NCBI GenBank assembly: GCA_029288095.1
Contig: JARFPW010000346.1
Span: 1-22,591 of the forward strand
Direction of reading: 5' to 3'
DNA length: 22,591 nt
DNA from: Gemmatimonadota bacterium
Lineage (GTDB): Bacteria > Gemmatimonadota > Gemmatimonadetes > Palauibacterales > Palauibacteraceae
Shown: positions 7,462 through 14,665 of the stretch, one piece after another
Layout of the letters: the number at the start of each line of letters is the position of its first letter
Position numbering within the stretch: the first letter of the stretch is position 1
Position numbers and translations under genes: made by a program
Notes under the pieces: model-generated
The model's input: only the letters and a program-made list of their open reading frames with translations
Told to the model about the DNA's origin: nothing
The model's database searches: none

Positions 7462-7942
7462 GATCGGCCTCCGCCACGTAGACGACCGCCTCGCGCTCGA
7501 ACACACGATACTGCGCCAGCGGCGCCGTGGTGAGACCAGCGACCACGTTGCCACGCAGGTCGTAAACGACGTAGGAGCAAGGAGACACGACCCGCATGGC
7601 ATCTGCGTCCCAGCGCAGGAGGCAGCCGTCGCTGGATGCCGTTCCCTGGACCGCGAAGTACTCGCCCGGCGTGCGATGTACTACGAGAATCAGCCGATCA
7701 CCCCAGCTAACGCGCCGGCTCGTGCCCACCCGGAAGTTGTCGACGTCCGCCACCCGAACGGCGGGCTGCAGGCGCGGAAGCTCCAGCTGCTGGCTCGGCA
7801 TGAAATACGCACTGACGATCAGAACCCCGAGCGTCAGCGAGAAGGCCAGCACGCCGACGAGCAGCAAGTCGTTCAAGCTCAGCTTTGACAGCAGCTTCGG
7901 TGGCACCGAACCGTACCTCCGCGGAGTCGTTTCCCGATCCAT
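7451..7942 (-). CDS. Rieske-fold membrane protein without Fe-S ligands
   Basis: A 163-residue protein with an N-terminal transmembrane helix (~25-48) and a soluble domain that follows the Rieske pattern: GCLLRWD, a hairpin, then VVYDLRGNVVAG and APLAQY. In a functional Rieske protein box 1 reads CTHLGC and box 2 CPCH. Here they read ASSDGC (102-107) and SPCS (120-123). All four cluster ligands (Cys, His, Cys, His) are replaced by Ala, Ser, Ser and Ser, while the two disulfide cysteines (107 and 122) remain. Spacing between boxes is normal and the frame is intact, so this is not a frameshift. It is the first gene of the operon, immediately before cytochrome b, the usual petA/petB order. It probably keeps a structural role in the complex. 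The ATG at 7942 has no strong Shine-Dalgarno. Confidence 0.85.
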   Translation of the reverse strand: MDRETTPRRYGSVPPKLLSKLSLNDLLLVGVLAFSLTLGVLIVSAYFMPSQQLELPRLQPAVRVADVDNFRVGTSRRVSWGDRLILVVHRTPGEYFAVQGTASSDGCLLRWDADAMRVVSPCSYVVYDLRGNVVAGLTTAPLAQYRVFEREAVVYVAEADHGS

Positions 7943-7978
7943 TCGCTCATGCAGATGATACTACGGGCTCCTACCAAC

Positions 7979-8015
7979 AAAAAGGAGCCGGGCAGTCGTA
8001 GGCCGCCCGGCTCCT
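7979..8015 (-). terminator. Intrinsic terminator of the nine-heme lipoprotein gene
   Basis: On the minus strand AGGAGCCGGGC (8015-8005) pairs perfectly with GCCCGGCTCCT (7993-7983) across an 11-nt loop and is followed directly by TTTTT. It lies 21 bp after the lipoprotein stop codon and only 36 bp before the start of the Rieske-like gene, so it separates the two transcription units. A promoter for the downstream operon must lie within or very near this short stretch; none is convincing by eye. Confidence 0.92.
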
Positions 8016-8036
8016 GAAGATCCCTGCAAGACTAGC

Positions 8037-9476
8037 CTAGCGACCGATCTCGTTCCACCGTGCCGCCATCTGCGATGGCAGAATCCGCGGAGCGATTCCG
8101 TACTCGTCCTCGACCGCTACCATACTGCCAAGCAACAGGGCCTCGGTCAGGAACGGGTTGTGAATCGCAGAGCTCGTAATTTCACCAAGCTTCTGGTTGA
8201 ACAACGCGCCTTCCGCCACGGTCAGAATGCCGTCATCCGAGTCGAATTCCGTGGCCGGCACCGAAGCGAGTTGTGCTGTCAGATCGGCCACGGCCGCCGC
8301 AATACGAGCGGTCGACACCGTGTACAGGCCTCGGGCCACTATCTCATCCCCGTGGCACCCGGCTCCGGTGCACGATTCGAATGAGCGCTCCGCCAGATCG
8401 CAGTCTCCGGGAATTGGATTCCCGCTGACCGGATCCAGGCAAGGGATCGGCTGGAACAGATGGCCGGTCGCCGTGATCAGGAACTCGCCCGAAACCGGAT
8501 CGGTGAAGTCGCGCCCGTACAGGTGGCAGGTCGCGCAGAGTTCCGTGTTCTGCGCCGAGCCGTGCGTGCCTCGAACGATGTTCGTATCGAAGTTGGGCGG
8601 AATCCAGCCCACATCTTCACCGAGCAGCAACGGACCCTGCGGCGAATGCGGTCCCCGTGAGTTGTCGACTTCGGGAACGGCTCGCTTCTGGTGGCACTTC
8701 ATGCACAGGTTGTTGTCCACGTCCGCCACATCGATCGGGTACCGGAGCTGGTGTTCGTTCGTGGCGTTGTGCGGATCGTGGCAGACAGAGCACACGATAT
8801 GCAGATTCTGCACACCGTCCCTCTCCACATACTCCGCATCCACACCCAGCGCGAGGAGAGCGCCGCGACCCTCGTGGCAAGACGCGCAACTACCCCCGCG
8901 ATCTCGAACGCCCACGTTGCCCGCAAAGCCGTGCCTCGACTGTGACCACTCCTCGACGTACGGATGGTGCGAGCCGGCGTGGCACTCTCCACATCCGTTT
9001 TCGAGATCAACGTCAACCACGATCGAGGCCAGGGGTCCGGAGCCTTCCGGGTTCCCGACATGGCCCGCACCGGGACCGTGGCAGCTTTCGCACTGCACGT
9101 CCTGGTAGCGGGGGTCGGCCGTGGCCGTCCAGCCGACATCGCCTTCAGCAGCATTGCCGAGCTCGCTGACCGTGTGGCAGCCCTCGCAGAACGACTGCGC
9201 GTGGCCGCTGTTCTGTAGTCCGTCCCACGCGCCCGCATGGGCCGTCAGCTCCCACTGGCTCTGCGAACCGATGTGACAGTTGCCGCAGGTCGTAAAGCTC
9301 TCGGCCTGGGCGTCTACCGTGCCGTAGCCGAGGTATCCGTTAGCGGCCGCAGGAGGATCGTCGAACAGTGGGCGATCGACAAAAATGGTCTCTGTATTGG
9401 TTTCCGTGCAGCCCGCGGCCACGAGAACCAAACCGAATGTACAGGTAAGGAATCGAACGACGTGTGACGACTTCAT
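8037..9476 (-). CDS. Nine-heme cytochrome c lipoprotein
   Basis: A 479-residue protein starting at ATG 9476, with GGAGGT four bases upstream; two earlier in-frame ATGs precede or contain that ribosome site. The N-terminus ends in a lipobox, VAAGC, with Cys23 as lipidated residue and Thr at +2, compatible with export to the outer membrane. Eight CXXCH motifs and one CX4CH (CTGAGCH) are present. The later part has an IHNPFLTEALLLGS element, the HN-P helix common in large multiheme cytochromes, after a region without hemes. It is transcribed on its own and ends at a strong terminator before the cytochrome operon. It may accept electrons from the inner-membrane cytochromes, either as a periplasmic shuttle or an outer-membrane electron outlet. 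No catalytic motif was recognised. Confidence 0.9.
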   Translation of the reverse strand: MKSSHVVRFLTCTFGLVLVAAGCTETNTETIFVDRPLFDDPPAAANGYLGYGTVDAQAESFTTCGNCHIGSQSQWELTAHAGAWDGLQNSGHAQSFCEGCHTVSELGNAAEGDVGWTATADPRYQDVQCESCHGPGAGHVGNPEGSGPLASIVVDVDLENGCGECHAGSHHPYVEEWSQSRHGFAGNVGVRDRGGSCASCHEGRGALLALGVDAEYVERDGVQNLHIVCSVCHDPHNATNEHQLRYPIDVADVDNNLCMKCHQKRAVPEVDNSRGPHSPQGPLLLGEDVGWIPPNFDTNIVRGTHGSAQNTELCATCHLYGRDFTDPVSGEFLITATGHLFQPIPCLDPVSGNPIPGDCDLAERSFESCTGAGCHGDEIVARGLYTVSTARIAAAVADLTAQLASVPATEFDSDDGILTVAEGALFNQKLGEITSSAIHNPFLTEALLLGSMVAVEDEYGIAPRILPSQMAARWNEIGR

Positions 9477-9541
9477 GCTGACCTCCATGAGCCTGGTCTC
9501 GAACACGAATACCGGCCGTGTCGAGGTTCGGTCAACTAAAA

Positions 9542-9570
9542 ATACTCTACCTTAAGATCCACAATCGCAA
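9542..9570 (-). promoter_or_regulatory. Possible promoter of the nine-heme lipoprotein gene
   Basis: The 147-bp gap 9477-9623 contains a locally AT-rich block. On the minus strand TTGCGA (9570-9565) and GAGTAT (9547-9542) are 17 bp apart, a sigma70-like layout with a poor -10 element. Nothing else in the gap is a better candidate. Confidence 0.3.
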
Positions 9571-9623
9571 ACTGTGTGCCTAAAGGATTTTAGCGAGGCC
9601 TCGTATGGGTGTCAACAGGCCTG

Positions 9624-10265
9624 TCAGACACCGCGAGATCCCGGATCCCACACGAATTTATGCAGTTGCAACTGCAACCGGACGGGCAGGCCGTCGGCCA
9701 GGATCCAGGACGCCAGCTCGCGACGATCCATGCCTTCGAATTCCGGGGAAAAATGTACCGGAAAGCGATCCAGTTTCCGTTCTGTCAACTGGCGCCGCGC
9801 CCATTCGTAGTCGGCCCGATCCGCGATTACGAACTTGATCTCGTCACGCGCCGGGTCCATGCGGTCGAGGTTTGTCCAGTCGTTCGATTCCACCTCGCCG
9901 CTCCCCGGGCACTTGAAATCGACGATCTTCACGACGGCGTCGGGGACGCGATCGACGGGCACACTGCCGCTGGTTTCGCACATGACCGTGTAGCCGCGAT
10001 CGAGCAGGACGGTTGCAAGATCGCCGATGTCGAGTTGGAGCAGCGGCTCTCCGCCCGTCAACTCCACGAGACGACATGGTCCGCCAAGACGCTCCACCTC
10101 CCCCACGATCTCGGCCACCTCCATGTCCCGCCCGCCGTGGAAGGCATACGCAGTGTCACACCACACACACCGCAGATTGCAGCCCGTCGTGCGCACGAAG
10201 ACGCACGGCTGCCCGGCGTAGGACGACTCACCCTGTATCGAATGGAAGATCTCTGTGATGCGCAT
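9624..10265 (-). CDS. queE: 7-carboxy-7-deazaguanine synthase
   Basis: A 213-residue radical SAM enzyme that converts 6-carboxytetrahydropterin to 7-carboxy-7-deazaguanine in queuosine and other 7-deazaguanine pathways. The start MRITEIFHSIQGE and the CNLRCVWCD cluster motif (C29, C33, C36, CX3CX2C) are typical. ELTGGEP (69-74) is the SAM-binding GGE motif. ATG at 10265 lies 5 bp after the stop of the beta-propeller gene, so the two are co-transcribed. The open frame continues upstream to 10325 but that part overlaps the neighbour and precedes the family start. No other queuosine genes are in the window. No clear terminator follows; the downstream 3' region only has short palindromes around AGGCCT. 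Confidence 0.93.
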   Translation of the reverse strand: MRITEIFHSIQGESSYAGQPCVFVRTTGCNLRCVWCDTAYAFHGGRDMEVAEIVGEVERLGGPCRLVELTGGEPLLQLDIGDLATVLLDRGYTVMCETSGSVPVDRVPDAVVKIVDFKCPGSGEVESNDWTNLDRMDPARDEIKFVIADRADYEWARRQLTERKLDRFPVHFSPEFEGMDRRELASWILADGLPVRLQLQLHKFVWDPGSRGV

Positions 10266-10270
10266 CGGCC

Positions 10271-11266
10271 TCACACGACGAGGATCGCGTGCACCGTCCC
10301 CACCCCGTACATGATCTGGTGCCAACGGCTGTCGGTGAGGTTGCCGTGCACGATCCGTCCGTTCGATGTGCCGACCAGCACGGTGGCCGCATCGGCCGGA
10401 TCCTCACCCAGCGCCGTTACGGGGCTCCCGCCCTTCAGGACGCTCGTCTCGACGAGAGCCCATGAAGTGCCGGAATCCCGACTGATCCATAGCGCACCGC
10501 CGGCCTTCCGACCTGCCTTCCCCCACGTGGCGGGCGGGCCGCTCGCCGTACCCAGGAGAAACAGTGTCTCGGACGGCCCGGCAGCTCGACTCCGCGCGAT
10601 CGCCAGCAGGCTCGTCGAATACAGTTCCCCGACATCGCCTGCGGCTGGACGCCAGTCCGCACCGCGGTCGGTGCTCACGTAGAGCCCGCCACCGGTAGCC
10701 GCGAACACACGACTCCCGTCCCGTGGATCGACGACCAGGTCGTGGATGTCGTCGAACACACCTTCGTTCACCCCGATCCAGGTATCCCCGTGATCGTCGC
10801 TGCGATACGCGCCCCCGATCTCTACCCCGGCGTACAGGCGAGCCGGATCGTGGGCATCGAACGTCACCGCCTCCACGTGGGCCGCCTTGCCGCCATAGTC
10901 GGACCAGGTCTCGACTTCGCGGAGGGCTCCGAAACCGGGCAGATCGGCCCACGAGCCTCCGGCATCGTTAGACCGCAGCAGGTGGGCGGGCTCAGTTCCC
11001 ACGACCAGGTCGCCCGAGGGAGAGGTCGCAAGCGACTCCGCGCGGACACCCGTCGGCAGATCCGCCGTAACCTCCCAGGACATGCCCCGGTCGCCACTCT
11101 TCTGGACCCCGATTTCCGGTCCCGCGGCGTACAGAACGCCCTCCGACGCCGCGAGTGACGATGTTCGATGACCTTCGAACGCCCGTGAGACAACGGTCCC
11201 ATTCCGCTCCCCGGCCAACCATCTGATGACCTGCAGTCCGTCATCCGTCCCTATGGCTATTCGCAT
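10271..11266 (-). CDS. BNR/Asp-box beta-propeller protein
   Basis: A 331-residue protein with five Asp-box repeats of the form S-x-D-x-G-x-(S/T)-W: SGDRGMSW, SNDAGGSW, SDDHGDTW, STDRGADW and SRDSGTSW. These mark a sialidase/Ycf48-like beta-propeller. No signal peptide is visible when ATG 11266 is used, so it may be cytoplasmic. The longer frame to 11383 gives a poor N-terminus running into the promoter region and was not used. No sialidase catalytic residues can be assigned; it is more likely a binding or scaffold protein. It precedes queE by 5 bp, but no functional link to deazaguanine synthesis is known to me. Confidence 0.8.
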   Translation of the reverse strand: MRIAIGTDDGLQVIRWLAGERNGTVVSRAFEGHRTSSLAASEGVLYAAGPEIGVQKSGDRGMSWEVTADLPTGVRAESLATSPSGDLVVGTEPAHLLRSNDAGGSWADLPGFGALREVETWSDYGGKAAHVEAVTFDAHDPARLYAGVEIGGAYRSDDHGDTWIGVNEGVFDDIHDLVVDPRDGSRVFAATGGGLYVSTDRGADWRPAAGDVGELYSTSLLAIARSRAAGPSETLFLLGTASGPPATWGKAGRKAGGALWISRDSGTSWALVETSVLKGGSPVTALGEDPADAATVLVGTSNGRIVHGNLTDSRWHQIMYGVGTVHAILVV

Positions 11267-11413
11267 CGCGCGATCTCGTCCGTGATTGATGGACAGGCAT
11301 TTCGGAGCTGGCGCTCCCGCCCCGAAAACAAGCACGGACACCGACCCGGGGGACCTTCCCCGCGCGCGGCGTCCAGCGCACAAAACTCGCCGGTACTACG
11401 GACGGAAGCAAGC

Positions 11414-11441
11414 TTGACACGAGCGGGGCCTGGGGTACTTT
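11414..11441 (+). promoter_or_regulatory. Sigma70-like promoter of the gld-type operon
   Basis: TTGACA at 11414-11419 and TACTTT at 11436-11441 are separated by 16 bp. Transcription would start near 11448, leaving a leader of about 25 bases before ATG 11472, with GAGG four bases before that ATG. It lies in the 205-bp divergent gap 11267-11471; nothing convincing was found in that gap for the opposite-strand beta-propeller gene. Confidence 0.6.
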
Positions 11442-11471
11442 GCCGCTCTTTTCCACAGACTACGAGGCGCC

Positions 11472-12410
11472 ATGTCGTTGGTCCGGTTGCACGACGTTTC
11501 GAAGAGCTTCGGCGACGTCCGTGCCGTCGACGGTGTTTCGTTCTCCATCGGGCGTGGAGAAGTCGTCGGTTTTCTGGGCCCGAACGGGGCCGGGAAGACG
11601 ACGACCATGCGATTGATCACGCAGGCCCTCGAGCCGGATTCAGGTTCCATCGAGGTCGATGGTGTATCGATCGACGAGGCGCCGCTGGAATCACGCCGTC
11701 GCATCGGTTATCTGCCTGAGACGAACCCTCTCTACAGCGACATGTTGGTGGCGGAATTCCTCGAGTACATGGGCACTCTGAGGGCGCTCAGTGGCCGGGA
11801 CCTGCGCTCGCGCATCGACCGGGCTGTAGCGCAGACCGGCATCGGTGAGATGTTCTACCGGCCGATTGGTCAGTTGTCGAAAGGCTATCGCCAGCGCACC
11901 GGCCTGGCGCAGGCAATCCTCGCCGAGCCCGACCTGCTGGTGCTCGACGAACCCACCGAAGGACTGGATCCCAACCAGCGCGTCGAGATTCGCAACCTGA
12001 TCACCAGTATCGGGGCCGATCGCACGGTGCTGCTCAGCACGCACGTGATGCAGGAGGTACAGGCGACGTGCAGCAGGTTGCTGATCATCAAGGAGGGCCG
12101 GCTGATCGCGGACGGATCCGTGGAGTCGTTGGCTTCCGGAAGCGCCGGTGTGCGCGTCGCGGTTGAACTCGAGGCCCCCGCGGCGGAAGCTCGAGACTCG
12201 CTGGACGCCTTGTCGAGCGTCGAGAGCGTATCCCAGGTCTCCGAGACGGGGGGACGATCGTCCTTCCTCGTAGACGGAGTGGCGGGAGCGGATCCCCGGC
12301 CGGAGATCTTCGGGCTGGCCCGTGACCGGGACTGGGCCATCTGGGAGCTCCGGCGCGAACGCGAGGACCTTGAACAGATGTTCCGCGATCTCACGGAATC
12401 GAGCTCATGA
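11472..12410 (+). CDS. gldA: ABC transporter ATPase, GldA-like
   Basis: A 312-residue nucleotide-binding subunit: Walker A GPNGAGKTT at 36-44, signature LSKGYRQR at 135-142, Walker B LLVLDEPTEGLDP at 155-167 and H-loop His191. The YLPETNPLY element at the Q-loop position and the LSKGYRQR signature resemble GldA, the ATPase of the gliding-motility ABC complex of Bacteroidota, and related ABC-2 ATPases. Residues ~225-312 form a C-terminal extension beyond the core. It energises the permease encoded next, whose start overlaps this stop by 4 bp. The name is by resemblance; gliding is not implied, since no other gliding genes are in view. Confidence 0.85.
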   Translation: MSLVRLHDVSKSFGDVRAVDGVSFSIGRGEVVGFLGPNGAGKTTTMRLITQALEPDSGSIEVDGVSIDEAPLESRRRIGYLPETNPLYSDMLVAEFLEYMGTLRALSGRDLRSRIDRAVAQTGIGEMFYRPIGQLSKGYRQRTGLAQAILAEPDLLVLDEPTEGLDPNQRVEIRNLITSIGADRTVLLSTHVMQEVQATCSRLLIIKEGRLIADGSVESLASGSAGVRVAVELEAPAAEARDSLDALSSVESVSQVSETGGRSSFLVDGVAGADPRPEIFGLARDRDWAIWELRREREDLEQMFRDLTESSS

Positions 12411-14665
12411 GCGGTCGCAACGTGTTTGCCGTGGCTGCGAGGGAGTTCCGCGGCTACTTCGACCAGGCGACGGCTTACATCCTCCTGGTAGTGTTCCTCG
12501 CGGCCAATTTCTTCTTCTTCTTCCGCACCGTATTCGTCACGGCCGAGGCGAGCCTGCGCCCGATGTTCGCGCTCATGCCCTGGCTGCTCCTGTTCCTCGT
12601 TCCGGCGATGACGATGCGATCCATCGCGGAGGACCGGGCGCGGGGAACGATCGAGCTCCTGCTGGCACAGCCGCTCCGTGAGGTCGAGTACCTGCTGGGC
12701 AAGTTCGTCGGCATGGTGGGCTTCCTGGGGGTGGCACTGATCGGGACGGTCGCCGCCTGGTTCGCGCTCGACGTCGGTGGCGATCCCCAGGCCGGACCGG
12801 CTTTCGCACAGTACATAGGTACGCTGCTGCTGGGCGGAGCTCTCGTGGCGATCGGACTGTGGGCGTCCGCAACGACGCGCAATCAGATAACCGCGTTCAT
12901 CATTGCGACCGCGGCCACCTTCGTATTGATGGCCTTCAGCCTGCCGGTCGTACTCGCCGGCCTGCCCCCACTCGCGGCCACGGCGGCCCAGCGTCTCGGC
13001 CTCCTCGCCCACCATTCCAATATCACGCGAGGAGTGCTCGACCTTCGGGATGTCGTCTATTTTCTCTCTGTCACGCTCGCCTTCCTGAGCCTGGCGTACC
13101 TGCTCCTGCTACGGGGACGCCGGAACCCGTCGGGAGCGACGTATCGAAAGCTTCAGGTCGGAGTAGTGGGCATCCTGTCGATCTGCGTGGTGATCAACCT
13201 CCTCGGCCACCACATCCGGGGACGCTGGGACCTCACGCCCGGTGGCGCATACACATTGTCCGAGCCTACCCGAGACCTCCTGAGCGGGCTGGAAGACGTG
13301 GTGAGCATACGGTTTTTTGCCTCGCGCGACCTGCCGGCCCAGGCTGAGGCGGTCAAGCGCGACGTGGATGACCTGCTCGCGGACTATGCGGCAGCCGGTG
13401 GCGACCAGGTGGTCGTGCGCCGATCCGAGCCCGTAGCAGGAACCGATGAGGGGAGCGAGGCGGAGAGTTTCGGCCTCGCTCCGATCGAGTTCCAGCTTCT
13501 CGGGGAGGACCAATTCCAGTCCCGGAAGGGATACCTCGGCATCGCGGTCCAATACGCCGACGGGCTGGAGACCGTGCCGTACATCCACGGATCGGAGAAC
13601 CTCGAGTACGAGCTCACGAGCGCGATCCAGGCGATGACGCAGCCGACATCCAGGGGCGTGGGTCTGCTGGGTGGGTTTGGCGGCCCCGGACACGACACGG
13701 ACCTGGCCGGATTCGTGACCCAGATCGGCGAATCGTACTCGGTGGCCACGGTCGACCTGGCCGCCGACTCGCCTGTGATCCCCGATTCCGTCGACGTGAT
13801 GGTCGTCGCCGACCCCACTCAGAGGCTTACGGCGGCGGCCGGGGCCGAGCTGCGTCGTTTCGTGGGGGCGGGCGGCAACCTGATGCTGCTGATGCAGACG
13901 TACACTATCAGCGAGAGCCAGATGTTCGCGGACACCGTGAGTCATCCGGAACTCGACGCGTTGCTTGCACCCTATGGTGTGCGGGTTGCGGAGGGAGGAG
14001 CGTATGACATGCGGTCCAACTTCCCCGTCACCCAGCAATCGGAGGGCGGGCTTCCAGTTCAGCGGCCCTACCCCCTGTGGCCAGTGTCCCTGCCGGTGTC
14101 CGCTCATCCCGCTGTCTCCGGGCTGACCAGCGTCGCCCTGGGGTGGGCCAGTCCGCTGGACCTGTCCGGGGCCGACACGAGCACCGTCACGCCCCTCCTC
14201 GCAACGAGCCAGTTCGGAGGCGTGCTCACAGGTCCTTTTCCGTGGGACCCGAGCTTCGACTGGACGAGCGTGGCCTCTGACCTTCGCCCGCGTCCGGTGG
14301 CGGCGGCGGTACTGCCGAGAGCAGTAGTGGATACGGCCGTCTCCGGGGGCCGAATCCTGCTGGTCGGAGATGCGGACTTCCTGACGAACCGCTTTCTTGC
14401 AGCCAGCCCCGGCAACCTCGCGTTTGCCCGAAACGCGGTGGACTGGCTGGCACGGGACGAATCGTTGATCGGCATCCGCGCCAAGCAGCGCCAGGCCCCG
14501 CCTCTGCTCTACGCGTCCAACGCCGCGCGTGACGGGGCCCGATACGCGACGCTGGTCGGCGTTCCGTTGCTGTTCATTCTGCTCGGGTTCGTTCGGTTGA
14601 TGCGAAGGCGGCGGCTCGCGGGAATTGTCTGGTCTCCGACGGAAGCGGACAGCGAGTCGGCATGA
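12407..14665 (+). CDS. ABC-2 permease fused to GldG-like domain (GldF-GldG fusion)
   Basis: A 752-residue protein. Residues 1-235 are an ABC-2 type permease with six membrane helices and an RARGTIELLLAQPL segment typical of GldF. A seventh helix (~246-266) then leads into a large periplasmic part of the ABC_transp_aux/GldG type (~270-700), containing RWDLTPGGAYTLS near its start and GGRILLVGDADFLTN near its end. A final membrane helix (~708-730) precedes a short basic tail. In Bacteroidota GldF and GldG are separate proteins; here they are one chain. The start overlaps gldA by 4 bp and the stop overlaps the DUF4340 gene by 4 bp, so the three products very likely form one complex. The substrate is unknown. 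Confidence 0.85.
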   Translation: MSGRNVFAVAAREFRGYFDQATAYILLVVFLAANFFFFFRTVFVTAEASLRPMFALMPWLLLFLVPAMTMRSIAEDRARGTIELLLAQPLREVEYLLGKFVGMVGFLGVALIGTVAAWFALDVGGDPQAGPAFAQYIGTLLLGGALVAIGLWASATTRNQITAFIIATAATFVLMAFSLPVVLAGLPPLAATAAQRLGLLAHHSNITRGVLDLRDVVYFLSVTLAFLSLAYLLLLRGRRNPSGATYRKLQVGVVGILSICVVINLLGHHIRGRWDLTPGGAYTLSEPTRDLLSGLEDVVSIRFFASRDLPAQAEAVKRDVDDLLADYAAAGGDQVVVRRSEPVAGTDEGSEAESFGLAPIEFQLLGEDQFQSRKGYLGIAVQYADGLETVPYIHGSENLEYELTSAIQAMTQPTSRGVGLLGGFGGPGHDTDLAGFVTQIGESYSVATVDLAADSPVIPDSVDVMVVADPTQRLTAAAGAELRRFVGAGGNLMLLMQTYTISESQMFADTVSHPELDALLAPYGVRVAEGGAYDMRSNFPVTQQSEGGLPVQRPYPLWPVSLPVSAHPAVSGLTSVALGWASPLDLSGADTSTVTPLLATSQFGGVLTGPFPWDPSFDWTSVASDLRPRPVAAAVLPRAVVDTAVSGGRILLVGDADFLTNRFLAASPGNLAFARNAVDWLARDESLIGIRAKQRQAPPLLYASNAARDGARYATLVGVPLLFILLGFVRLMRRRRLAGIVWSPTEADSESA

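Noticed and set aside
7462..7602. Longer N-terminus for the b6-like cytochrome b
   Set aside because: It lies within the Rieske-like coding region and shows no cytochrome b features; ATG 7461 has GGAGG at proper spacing.
7451..7942. Rieske-like gene as a pseudogene or sequencing error
   Set aside because: The frame is intact, the fold residues and both disulfide cysteines are kept, spacing between boxes is normal, and four separate substitutions would be needed.
9609..10682. Long plus-strand open frame opposite queE and the propeller gene
   Set aside because: It is antisense to a clear radical SAM gene, with Arg/Pro/His-rich composition typical of a GC-rich shadow frame.
11885..13015. 376-codon minus-strand open frame
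   Set aside because: It is antisense to gldA and the permease, with low-complexity Glu/Arg content and no motif.
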